Part shown: piece after piece, positions 8,607 to 16,203 of the stretch
Numbering within the stretch: position 1 is the stretch's first letter
Layout of the letters: every line of letters begins with the position of its first letter
NCBI GenBank assembly: GCA_902780785.1
Contig: CACZGS010000011.1
Span: 1-64,000, forward strand
Length of the DNA: 64,000 nt
Reading direction: 5' to 3'
Source: Oscillospiraceae bacterium
GTDB lineage: Bacteria > Bacillota > Clostridia > Saccharofermentanales > Saccharofermentanaceae
Made by a program: the position numbers and the translations under genes
Notes under the pieces: generated by a model
What the model was told of the DNA's origin: nothing
The model's database searches: none
The model's input: only the letters and a program-made list of their open reading frames with translations

Positions 8607-10039
8607 AATGCCATACCTCCGCTGCCTGCTTCTTTATCCTGGCCTCTTAAGATTCCCATGGTGATGAGAACGAAGATGAGGAGGAGCAAGGATAAAACGT
8701 TGCCCGCCTGATTATAGGTCGTACTCTCGTTCAGGATGAAGTTCTGGACGGTGTTGCCGATCGTTGTTTTCGAGCCCTCATTAAGGATATCGGGGATCAT
8801 GTAGAACGTCAGTGACGGCATGAAGACCATCTGGATGCCGGAGATAACGCCCGGCAGTGACAGAGGGAAGATAACCTTAAGGAATGTCTGGATCTTGGTC
8901 GCGCCAAGGTCATATGCAGCCTCCGACAAGCTGTCGTCGAGCTTAACGAGGACTGAATACAAAGGCAGGATCATGAACGGCAGGAAGTCGTTTGTCATGA
9001 CGATCTTTGTGATGATATCAGCAAGGATCTCGTTCTTGAGGAACATTACGGGCGTGTCGATCATGCCCCACTGCTGCATCAATGTGTTGAGAACGCCTGT
9101 CTCGCTGAAGAAAGCTCTCCATGCGTATGTTCTGAGCATTGTGTTCATCCACATCGGGAGAACGAAGAGCATCAGGAGTCTTGAGCCGCTCTGGCGCTTG
9201 AGCTTGGATCTTCTGGCAAGGATATAGCTTGCAGGATATCCGAGGATCAGGCAGCCGATCGTTGTCCAGACTGCGTAGTCCAAGCTTCTCAGGAAGATCG
9301 AAAAGTATTCCTGCAAAGTAACGTCAACGCCGTAGAATCTTGTCGTTACGGTCTTGTTCTGGAAAAGAACTGCAAAGCCTGCCGTCGTGAACTCATATCC
9401 GCCGCCTGCAGCCTTCTTGAAGAAAGCGCGGAAGAGGATAAGGATCAAAGGCAGTATCGTAAAGATAACGATCCACGCAAGATAAGGATATGCGAAGATC
9501 TTGTAATTCATCTTAAGGTTCAGGGCGCCGTATAGACATGCGGCAACGCCGATGCCCAGAACGATCACCATGAGGTTGCCCGCAAAAGACTGCGCTACAT
9601 AGAGCCTTTGCGGTGTGAGGTTGTTCTCTGTGATCATCTGCTCCGAGATCATCTTGGACAAAGTTACGACATGCGCGATCCCGCGTCCGACGAAGAGCAC
9701 GAGAACGCTCAAGTATCCGAACTTTCTCTTCTTGCTCGAATTGTAATAGAAGGGATAGGATAACGCGAGCGTAAGAGCAGCTACCGCAAGGACGATCGTG
9801 ACGACGAATGCCCATGCCGCGAACTGCTGGAAATTCAGGTTAACGGAACCGCTCCTGATCCTGGTGAATACCCTCGGATTCAGGAGAAGCGTAAACAGTG
9901 AGTACGTGCGGAAAGGCACATACTGTACAAATAACTCGAACATCGGAATGAAGATGCTGATGAACGAGTAAAGTGCCGCGAAGATCATGACGAAAGCATG
10001 AACCGGCATAACCTTTAATCTGGCTTTGAGTTCAGTCAT
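8603..10039 (-). CDS. potB: Polyamine ABC transporter permease PotB with an N-terminal membrane extension
   Basis: 478 aa, against roughly 280-300 for usual PotB. The last 290 or so residues are a standard permease: AYPYLAWIVIFTILPLILIL, the EAA loop SEAAYDLGATKIQTFLKVIF (near 390) and FYMIPDIL. The first 185 residues add about four predicted membrane segments (near 13-38, 72-95, 108-125, 150-175) joined by short loops, with no motif I know. The frame is continuous and the start codon overlaps the potA stop by one base, so the extension is a real part of the protein. It may be a fused accessory subunit. Together with PotC it forms the transport channel. Confidence 0.9.
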   Translation of the reverse strand: MTELKARLKVMPVHAFVMIFAALYSFISIFIPMFELFVQYVPFRTYSLFTLLLNPRVFTRIRSGSVNLNFQQFAAWAFVVTIVLAVAALTLALSYPFYYNSSKKRKFGYLSVLVLFVGRGIAHVVTLSKMISEQMITENNLTPQRLYVAQSFAGNLMVIVLGIGVAACLYGALNLKMNYKIFAYPYLAWIVIFTILPLILILFRAFFKKAAGGGYEFTTAGFAVLFQNKTVTTRFYGVDVTLQEYFSIFLRSLDYAVWTTIGCLILGYPASYILARRSKLKRQSGSRLLMLFVLPMWMNTMLRTYAWRAFFSETGVLNTLMQQWGMIDTPVMFLKNEILADIITKIVMTNDFLPFMILPLYSVLVKLDDSLSEAAYDLGATKIQTFLKVIFPLSLPGVISGIQMVFMPSLTFYMIPDILNEGSKTTIGNTVQNFILNESTTYNQAGNVLSLLLLIFVLITMGILRGQDKEAGSGGMAL

Positions 10040-11298
10040 CAGTCTGCTTTCTCAACCTCCGCTTTTTCTTCATCTTCTTCGGTAGGCTTAACGTCAGCTT
10101 CCTCGACGACATTCTCGCCGATGCTGTTAGCCTTTGCCTCTTTTACTTCAGCGCTCTCTTCCGCGTCGGGATGCTTGATCCCGAAGCTTCCGAAATCCGG
10201 TGAGAGCTCAGATCTTCTCATGATCTGGATATCGTCGGGATCAACATAGAGACCGACACGGCTGCCGACCTTAAAAGGATCGACGTTCTGGACAAGCCAC
10301 TCAATTCCGTCATCGGACTTAACGATCATCTCGTAGTGAACGCCCTTGAAGATAAGAGATATAACTTCGCCGTTGATCCTGCCTTCAGCTTCTTCATCTA
10401 CATAGAAGTCCTCAGGTCTGATCACAACGTCTACAAGGTTTGCGATGCCTTCCGTAAATTCAGGGAACAGCGGGTCAACGCAGGCGAATGTGATACCGCT
10501 CGAGAGTGTGACCTCATGGTCTTTCTTCATCGTGCCGGCAACGATATTGGATTCGCCGATAAAGTCAGCGACGTAAGCATTCTTAGGTTCGTTATAGATA
10601 TCTATAGGTGTGCCGATCTGCTGGATGATGCCGTCCTTCATGACGATGATCGTGTCGGACATCGTCAGCGCCTCTTCCTGGTCGTGTGTGACGTAGACGA
10701 ACGTGATGCCGAGTTCCCTCTGCATCTCCTTAAGCTCGATCTGCATCTCTTTTCGCATCTTGAGGTCGAGCGCGCCCAAAGGCTCGTCCAAAAGAAGGAT
10801 CCTGGGACGGTTAACGATGGCTCTTGCGATAGCGACTCTCTGCATCTGACCGCCTGAGAGCTGGTCGATATATCTGTCGCCGTAATCTGCAAGACCTACT
10901 GTGGCAAGGGCCTTATTGACCCTTTCCTTGATCTCCTGCTTGTTTACCTTCTTGATCTTGAGGCCGAATGCGACGTTGTCGAAAACATTCAAATGCGGGA
11001 AAAGCGCATATCTCTGGAAGACCGTATTGATGTTGCGCTTGTTGGCAGGAACGCTCTTTAAGTCCTTGCCTTCGAAATTAACGATGCCGGAATCAGCAGT
11101 CTCAAAGCCTGCAATGATACGGAGCGTCGTGGACTTACCGCATCCTGAAGGACCGAGGAGCGTGATGAACTCGTTGTTCCTGATATAGAAAGTAATATTC
11201 TTAAGTACTTTTGTGCCGTCGAAGCTCTTGCAGAGATCCTTGATCTCGATGATGTGCTCGCTGCCCGTGCTGTCTTCAAGTATCTGGTTGTATGCCAT
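10039..11298 (-). CDS. potA: Polyamine ABC transporter ATP-binding protein PotA
   Basis: 419 aa. ATPase landmarks are LLGPSGCGKSTTLR (Walker A, near 50), QRYALFPHLNVFDNVAFGL (Q-loop), LSGGQMQRVAIARA (ABC signature), ILLLDEPLGALDLKMR (Walker B and D-loop) and VTHDQEEAL (switch His). A C-terminal TOBE-like regulatory domain (about 250-365) ends with GLYVDPDDIQIM. The last 45 residues are strongly acidic (EEADVKPTEEDEEKAEVEKAD) and look disordered, an extension beyond the usual PotA. It powers polyamine uptake at the inner face of the membrane. It follows the regulator gene by 36 bases. Confidence 0.95.
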   Translation of the reverse strand: MAYNQILEDSTGSEHIIEIKDLCKSFDGTKVLKNITFYIRNNEFITLLGPSGCGKSTTLRIIAGFETADSGIVNFEGKDLKSVPANKRNINTVFQRYALFPHLNVFDNVAFGLKIKKVNKQEIKERVNKALATVGLADYGDRYIDQLSGGQMQRVAIARAIVNRPRILLLDEPLGALDLKMRKEMQIELKEMQRELGITFVYVTHDQEEALTMSDTIIVMKDGIIQQIGTPIDIYNEPKNAYVADFIGESNIVAGTMKKDHEVTLSSGITFACVDPLFPEFTEGIANLVDVVIRPEDFYVDEEAEGRINGEVISLIFKGVHYEMIVKSDDGIEWLVQNVDPFKVGSRVGLYVDPDDIQIMRRSELSPDFGSFGIKHPDAEESAEVKEAKANSIGENVVEEADVKPTEEDEEKAEVEKAD

Positions 11299-11334
11299 TT
11301 ATGTTGCCCCTCCCGGAAGATTTAGGTCGTTATG

Positions 11335-11874
11335 TCAGAAGCTCGGAGGCGAAGATATCCAGATGGCCTTCGCCTGACGGTTCGTTGTATTCTCAAGATA
11401 GTGAGGCTTGTCGCAGGCGATGTAAAAACTCTCGCCCTTCTTTGCCTGATGCTTCTCATTGTCGATAACTATGGTGACGGTGCCTTCGATAACGTAGCCG
11501 AATTCCTCACCCTCGTGCGGATTGTCCGGATATGTCGAACCGCCCGGTTCGATGGTAACAAGGATCGGCTCCATCTCGTTCTTCTGCGCATTGGGAATAA
11601 GCCAGCAGATCTCATTCTTGAGGTCCTGATCCTGTTTTACGGAGAAATCATCTTTGCCGTAAACGACTCTCTTATTCTGTTCTTCCTTGAAGAAATGAGC
11701 AAAATCGGTGCCGAGTACATTTAAGATGTCCTCTAAGGTTGCCATTGAAGGGGATGTCTTGTCGCTTTCCAAAAGTGATATGAAACCCTTGGAAAGTTCG
11801 CATCTGTCACCCAGTTCTTCCTGGGTAAGACCCTTTTTAAGTCTGAGGTTTTTGATCTTTGATCCGATTTCCAT
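11335..11874 (-). CDS. XRE-family regulator with C-terminal cupin domain
   Basis: 179 aa. Residues 1-65 are a helix-turn-helix of the XRE type (KIKNLRLKKGLTQEELGDRC, then LSKGFISLLESDKTSPS). Residues 105-175 are a cupin barrel with PDNPHEGEEFGYVIEGTV and HYLENTTNRQAKAIWIS. This architecture is that of PuuR-like regulators that sense a small ligand through the cupin. It is the first gene of the pot operon, so polyamine-responsive control of the transporter and of itself is a reasonable inference. The promoter region carries paired repeats placed to block RNA polymerase. Confidence 0.9.
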   Translation of the reverse strand: MEIGSKIKNLRLKKGLTQEELGDRCELSKGFISLLESDKTSPSMATLEDILNVLGTDFAHFFKEEQNKRVVYGKDDFSVKQDQDLKNEICWLIPNAQKNEMEPILVTIEPGGSTYPDNPHEGEEFGYVIEGTVTIVIDNEKHQAKKGESFYIACDKPHYLENTTNRQAKAIWISSPPSF

Positions 11875-11893
11875 AATCTTGCCTGTTCTAAAC

Positions 11894-11974
11894 TTTTGGT
11901 TTACTACTACTTAACTCCGACGTGCGTGATTATACTCTCTACTAAACTCCGTGTAAAGTATTTCTAAACCAAAA
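11894..11974 (-). promoter_or_regulatory. Promoter of the regulator-pot operon with candidate operators
   Basis: On the minus strand TTTACA (11957-11952), 17 bases, TATAAT (11934-11929), a near-consensus promoter whose start would be near 11922. The 13-base CGGAGTTTAGTAG (11951-11939) fills the spacer and its near copy CGGAGTTAAGTAG (11919-11907) covers the first transcribed bases, 32 bases apart (three helical turns). Outside these, TTTTGGTTTA (11894-11903) and TAAACCAAAA (11965-11974) form a 10-base perfect inverted repeat. Repression by the XRE-cupin protein is inferred. Confidence 0.72.
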
Positions 11975-12071
11975 CGGGCACTTTTATGCAAATTTTTTCG
12001 AAGTGCCTGAAAACTTGTGCACAGTGCTCGAAAATGTCCGCAAAAAAGAGTATTTCGCTATTCAAAGTGTC

Positions 12072-12099
12072 TTGAAAAATGAAATATGCCAAGTATAAT
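12072..12099 (+). promoter_or_regulatory. Promoter of the coiled-coil gene
   Basis: TTGAAA (12072-12077), 16 bases, TATAAT (12094-12099). The transcript would begin near 12106, leaving a leader of about 56 bases before the ATG at 12162. Confidence 0.65.
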
Positions 12100-12161
12100 A
12101 AATTTAGTAATGATAATTAACAAATTATTAACAAAAGCTTGACATTCGGGGGGCAAACGGG

Positions 12162-13475
12162 ATGGCAAACATTTTGGGAAACGTTTTTAAGGGTAAAGAC
12201 GGCGTTAACGGCAGCCTTGCTGCGCAGGGTGCCGGCGGTTCAGGTTCTAATGTAAGACCTGCAAACCCTAACATCGTCAATCTCCAGACATCAGGACGTC
12301 CGGGCGGACACACCACTCATTCTGCGTCCAATTCCACAGCTGCACAGCTCGCAAGAGAGCGTGCTGAAGCTGCAAAGGCTCAGATCGAGATGCGTAAGGC
12401 TGCAGAAGCCGCACGTAAGGAAGAGCAGGAAGCAGATAAGAAGGATATCACTCCTGTAGGATTGAAGCCGCCGATCAAGCGTCCGAAGTCCGCATCAGTT
12501 AACCATGCACAGTATGTAGCAGAGCAGCTTGAGGAAGAAGAGAAGGCTGTAGCTGAGGGCAAGCCCATTGAGCGCCAGCCTCTGCCGGGAAGAAGTCCCG
12601 CACAGTCCGCACTGGCTCTTGCACAGTCTGTTGCATTAAGAGCTCAGAACGAAGAGCGCAGGGCAAGCTCAAAGGCCAAGGCAGCTGCTGCCAAGGTCGT
12701 TGAAGCAAGAAGTGCCGTAACCGCAGCAGAGGAAGCTCTTGTTGCTGCAAAGAAGCAGGAAGAGAAGTCCATCAGCAACGAAGCAATCGCAAAGGAAGCT
12801 ACGCTTGAAGCAGTTAAGCGCGCTGAAGAAGCACGTGCCGCTGCAAATAAGGCAGAAGAACTCGCCAAGATCGCAATCGCAAAGGCTGAAGAGGAAGAGA
12901 AGGCAGCAGCTGCTCTTACCGCTGAAGAAGCCAAGCTCACAGAGCGCAGAAAGACTGACGAGAAGGCAAGGATCGAAGCTGAGAAGGTCGAGCAGGATAC
13001 CAAGGCTGCAGTCATCACGGCAACACAGGAAGAAGAAGCAGCTTCCAAGGAATACGAAGCAGCTAAGCTCGCACTCGAGAAGGCTCAGAACGATCTCGAT
13101 GCAGCTAACCAGATGAAGGCAGAAGAAGATGCACGTGCCGCAGCTGAGAAGGCTGAGAAGGAAGCACGTCTCGCAGCTGAAAAAGCAATCGAAGAAGCAA
13201 GGATCGCTGCTCAGAAGGCTGAAGAAGCAAGACAGGCAGCTCTCCTCGCAGAGCAGAAGGCAAAGGCCGCTGCAGCTAAGGCTGAGGAAGAAGCAAGGAT
13301 CGCTGCTGCCAAGGCAGAAGAGATCGCCAAGCTCAGAGCAAAGACACTTGGTGCTGATGCTTCCAAGGATGCAGCTGTTAAGAAGGACGAGCCCGCTACA
13401 GTTCCCGTAACACCTGTAGCAACAGGCAGACCCGGATCAACATCTACAAGACCTGCAGCAAAGATCGCAGAGTAA
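12162..13475 (+). CDS. Ala/Glu/Lys-rich coiled-coil protein, function unknown
   Basis: 437 aa, ATG at 12162 behind GGGGGG. There is no signal peptide or membrane segment, so it is probably cytoplasmic. Residues 1-60 are Gly/Asn/Ser-rich (MANILGNVFKGKDGVNGS). Residues 60-95 are a short charged helix. A Pro-containing linker follows (PVGLKPPIKRP). Residues 150-395 form one long helix of repeated units such as AEKAEKEARLAAEKA and KAEEEARIAAAKAEEIAKL. The tail is Thr/Pro-rich. Composition resembles the middle of TolA and other long coiled coils, but that similarity is compositional and gives no function. It is monocistronic, with its own promoter and terminator. The long antisense open frames here are composition artefacts. 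Confidence 0.85.
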   Translation: MANILGNVFKGKDGVNGSLAAQGAGGSGSNVRPANPNIVNLQTSGRPGGHTTHSASNSTAAQLARERAEAAKAQIEMRKAAEAARKEEQEADKKDITPVGLKPPIKRPKSASVNHAQYVAEQLEEEEKAVAEGKPIERQPLPGRSPAQSALALAQSVALRAQNEERRASSKAKAAAAKVVEARSAVTAAEEALVAAKKQEEKSISNEAIAKEATLEAVKRAEEARAAANKAEELAKIAIAKAEEEEKAAAALTAEEAKLTERRKTDEKARIEAEKVEQDTKAAVITATQEEEAASKEYEAAKLALEKAQNDLDAANQMKAEEDARAAAEKAEKEARLAAEKAIEEARIAAQKAEEARQAALLAEQKAKAAAAKAEEEARIAAAKAEEIAKLRAKTLGADASKDAAVKKDEPATVPVTPVATGRPGSTSTRPAAKIAE

Positions 13476-13496
13476 AGTTAAAGCAATTCAAAAATT

Positions 13497-13525
13497 AAGG
13501 GCTGTCCAAACGGGCAGCCCTTTTT
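13497..13525. terminator. Bidirectional intrinsic terminator
   Basis: AAGGGCTG, inner pairing and loop, CAGCCCTT with T-rich sequence on both sides. It serves the coiled-coil gene (plus) and the first lipoprotein gene (minus), which converge here. Confidence 0.85.
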
Positions 13526-13546
13526 CGTTATATTATGTCCGGCTTC

Positions 13547-16015
13547 TTAGCCTCTCTCGCTCAATACCTTCTGTGCTCTGTCCTGGGCAATGGCGATTAC
13601 CGACTGCAGATCCTTCTGGCCGAGGAAATATGCGGGCATCTCCTCGATGAGGATAAGGTTGATCGCTGCATCGCATGCATTGCTCCTGGAGCAGCTGGAG
13701 ATGATCTTCTCCATAGTATCTATATGCTCCTGGGAGAATGTAATTACGGCATTGGGATTGTTCTTGATCTCATCTCCGGAGTAGATATTGTTTCTTCCGT
13801 CTCCGTTGTAGTAAGCAACAGCCATCTGAGCTGTTTTTCTGAATGCGGTACGGCTTAATACGAACTCATCATTGAGAGCCAAAGATTCCTGGATCTCTTC
13901 TGACAGGAGGAGCTTTACGAACTCACCGCAGGCATCAGCGTTAACCGCCTGTGCAGAGACTGCAACTGAAACGTGAGGAACGAACTGGGGGCCTCTGCCG
14001 TCAGCTGAAGGAATGCCCAGGATCGCAGAACCGCCCTTGAGGTCAGAGATACCGTAGAAGTAACTGCCCATTCCGTAACATGTCGTAAAGAAACCTTTCT
14101 GTCCGTCGGCAAGGGATCTGTCACCCTTAAAGGCAACTACACCTACAGCAGGACCGATGTATGCTCCACTCGGGTCACCATCAGGGTCATTCCAGGATCT
14201 TGCTCTCTCCTGAACGTTTTCCTTGACATATTTTGCGAGTTCAGCAAACTCGGGACCGGAGAAATCAGCCTTGCCGTTAGAGATGAACTTATCGCTCATG
14301 GCATTGAAGAGTCTTGTGAAGTAGACGGCCTGGCCTGAAGTGATGACATCCTTTCCGTTTAACTCGTTTGAAAGGAACTTCTTGTATTCTTCGGTGGTAA
14401 AACCGATGCCGGAAGCGCCGGCATACTTGATGTCCGTATGGATTCCCTGAACACCGTAGCAGAGTACGAGCTGATAAAGACTGCCGTTGGTCTTGGAAGC
14501 TTCGACGATGTTGGTGAAATACTTTTCGCTGTCGAGGTCTCCGATATATTTAGAAAGATCAACAAGGTAGTTGGAGTTGTTGAGCTGCTCGAAATTAGCT
14601 ACATCCATCATGATGTCAGGACCCACACCATTCAAGAGGTCCATGGCAAGCTTATTGCTTACCTTTGCGTCACCGTTAAGAGTAGCGGTCTCATATTCAT
14701 CTTCGTTGTTAATCTGAGTTCCGTAGTTGTAAGCCTGGTCGTTTGTATAGCGTCCGGATACCTCAATGAAATACTCGGTGCTGGTGGAATTGTACTTATT
14801 AATGGCATCAGCGATCTTCTCGTTTACATATCCGTTAGGTACATAAAGTTCCATTACCGTCTTGCCGGCATGGGGGTTCTTCGAAGCCTTTGTCAGCTGC
14901 ATGATGGTGATGTCTGCAAGGCTTGTGTTGGTATACACGCCTGCATAACCCGGATCTCCGCAAAGAAGAATGCTGTCTTCCGTTATATCGCCGATGCTGA
15001 GCAGGTTAAGACGGCTTCTGTTCTCGCCGCACCAGCTGTAGTTAAATACCTGTTCTGTCGTTTTATTCTTAACGTCGATCTTCGCGATACCGACAGGTGA
15101 TGCATAGTAGATCTGCCCGTCTCTTCCGATAACGGAAGAAAAAAGATATGTGGTGTTGATCCAGTCGTAATCCTTTGCGTCCTTTTCCGTAAGTGCGCCG
15201 GACTTAAGATCCAGCTCAAAGAAGCACTGTTCATTTTCAATGTTTGCAGGGACAAGGGCCTTTCCGTCTTCAAGAGGGATTATGGCCGGAAGATCATAAG
15301 TGTTCTTTCCTTCCTTCTTAACATCTGCTGTAACTGTGTTGCCGTCAGGAGAATAGATGGTCAGTGTATAGTTTTGATATGCATCCCAATTGAGTGCAGT
15401 CTCTATCTTGTAATCGCCGATCTTATATGTTTTTGCAACACTGTTGGGGTTACCGGCCGACTTGCTGTCCAATTGGTTTCCCGTAGCAGGATCGATCGTG
15501 ATCTCTTTGCTGACGGCAGAGTCACTGACCGAATCGTAGTCGGTAATTACCGCCTTGATCTTACCGTCATTGTATGAGAGTGAATTTGTATAGCTTGAAT
15601 TACCGTATTCCTTAGTCATATCGATGGTTGATACGACCTGCATCGTCTGCCTGTCAACTACGGTCAGAAGTGCGATCTCCACGTCTTTGCTGGAGTATTT
15701 CGACCAGTCGAAATCATCCGGGAGCTGATAATTGCCGGATGAACGGACAATGATGTATTTTTCATCCGCTCCGATAAGATCGTTGAAACAATACTGTGCC
15801 TTCTTGCTCTTATCAAGCTGAGGCGTGATCGTTACTGATGAACTCTCGTACCAGGGTGAATCTTCGGCGATCTTCTGGCCTCTGCGGCTTGTTTCCTGCA
15901 TGCCGACACCGCCTTCATCGCCGCTGTTATTCTTCTTCTTGCCGCACGCAGCAGTCGAAAAAGCAATGGCGCACACAAGAGCCACTGACATTACTTTCAG
16001 GGGTAACTTTTTCAT
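13547..16015 (-). CDS. Propeller/solute-binding lipoprotein paralogue 1
   Basis: 822 aa from the ATG at 16015, which has AGGAGAG upstream and puts the signal peptide (MKKLPLKVMS, lipobox AFSTAAC) at the N-terminus. Residues 45-370 consist of short strand-rich repeats such as ADEKYIIVRSS, LLTVVDRQTMQVVST and LSYNDGKIKAVITDY, resembling a beta-propeller. After a junction NPHAGKTVMELYVPNG, the second half resembles extracellular solute-binding proteins: LLNGVGPDIMMD, YLVDLSKYIGDL, FGF-like GIGFTTEEY, and a helical end IAQDRAQKVL. Family resemblance is by eye. It is surface-anchored and its ligand is unknown. No permease or ATPase gene lies nearby. It is one of four tandem copies and separately terminated. 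Confidence 0.85.
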   Translation of the reverse strand: MKKLPLKVMSVALVCAIAFSTAACGKKKNNSGDEGGVGMQETSRRGQKIAEDSPWYESSSVTITPQLDKSKKAQYCFNDLIGADEKYIIVRSSGNYQLPDDFDWSKYSSKDVEIALLTVVDRQTMQVVSTIDMTKEYGNSSYTNSLSYNDGKIKAVITDYDSVSDSAVSKEITIDPATGNQLDSKSAGNPNSVAKTYKIGDYKIETALNWDAYQNYTLTIYSPDGNTVTADVKKEGKNTYDLPAIIPLEDGKALVPANIENEQCFFELDLKSGALTEKDAKDYDWINTTYLFSSVIGRDGQIYYASPVGIAKIDVKNKTTEQVFNYSWCGENRSRLNLLSIGDITEDSILLCGDPGYAGVYTNTSLADITIMQLTKASKNPHAGKTVMELYVPNGYVNEKIADAINKYNSTSTEYFIEVSGRYTNDQAYNYGTQINNEDEYETATLNGDAKVSNKLAMDLLNGVGPDIMMDVANFEQLNNSNYLVDLSKYIGDLDSEKYFTNIVEASKTNGSLYQLVLCYGVQGIHTDIKYAGASGIGFTTEEYKKFLSNELNGKDVITSGQAVYFTRLFNAMSDKFISNGKADFSGPEFAELAKYVKENVQERARSWNDPDGDPSGAYIGPAVGVVAFKGDRSLADGQKGFFTTCYGMGSYFYGISDLKGGSAILGIPSADGRGPQFVPHVSVAVSAQAVNADACGEFVKLLLSEEIQESLALNDEFVLSRTAFRKTAQMAVAYYNGDGRNNIYSGDEIKNNPNAVITFSQEHIDTMEKIISSCSRSNACDAAINLILIEEMPAYFLGQKDLQSVIAIAQDRAQKVLSERG

Positions 16016-16054
16016 TACTTCTCTCCTTTTCCCCAACATATATTTGAACAGTTG

Positions 16055-16090
16055 CGATTGTAAGACCGCAGGAAATCTAAACAGCATCAA
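16055..16090 (-). promoter_or_regulatory. Upstream block shared with paralogue 2
   Basis: On the minus strand TTGATGC (16090-16084) and GGTCTTACAATCG (16067-16055). Paralogue 2 has TTGATGC and GGTCGTACAATCG at the same spacing (18743-18737 and 18720-18708). A shared promoter or operator is likely, but the hexamer spacing does not fit a standard sigma-A site. Confidence 0.45.
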
Positions 16091-16149
16091 TACTTAGGCA
16101 AAAGTTGGGTAAAGGTATTTCAGAAATATTTCTTGTCAGAAAACAGCTA

Positions 16150-16178
16150 AAAGGCTGCCTCTTTTCGAAGCAGCCCTT
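16150..16178 (-). terminator. Intrinsic terminator after paralogue 2
   Basis: On the minus strand GGGCTGC, loop TTCGAAAAGAG, GCAGCC followed by TTTT. It lies about 25 bases past the stop at 16204. Confidence 0.8.
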
Positions 16179-16203
16179 TAAAAACTTTGTTTGTATGAGG
16201 TGA

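Noticed and set aside
12644-13048. Antisense open frame in the coiled-coil gene, rich in Ala and Ser
   Set aside because: Antisense of repeated GCA/GAA/AAG codons gives such frames by composition. No start signals.
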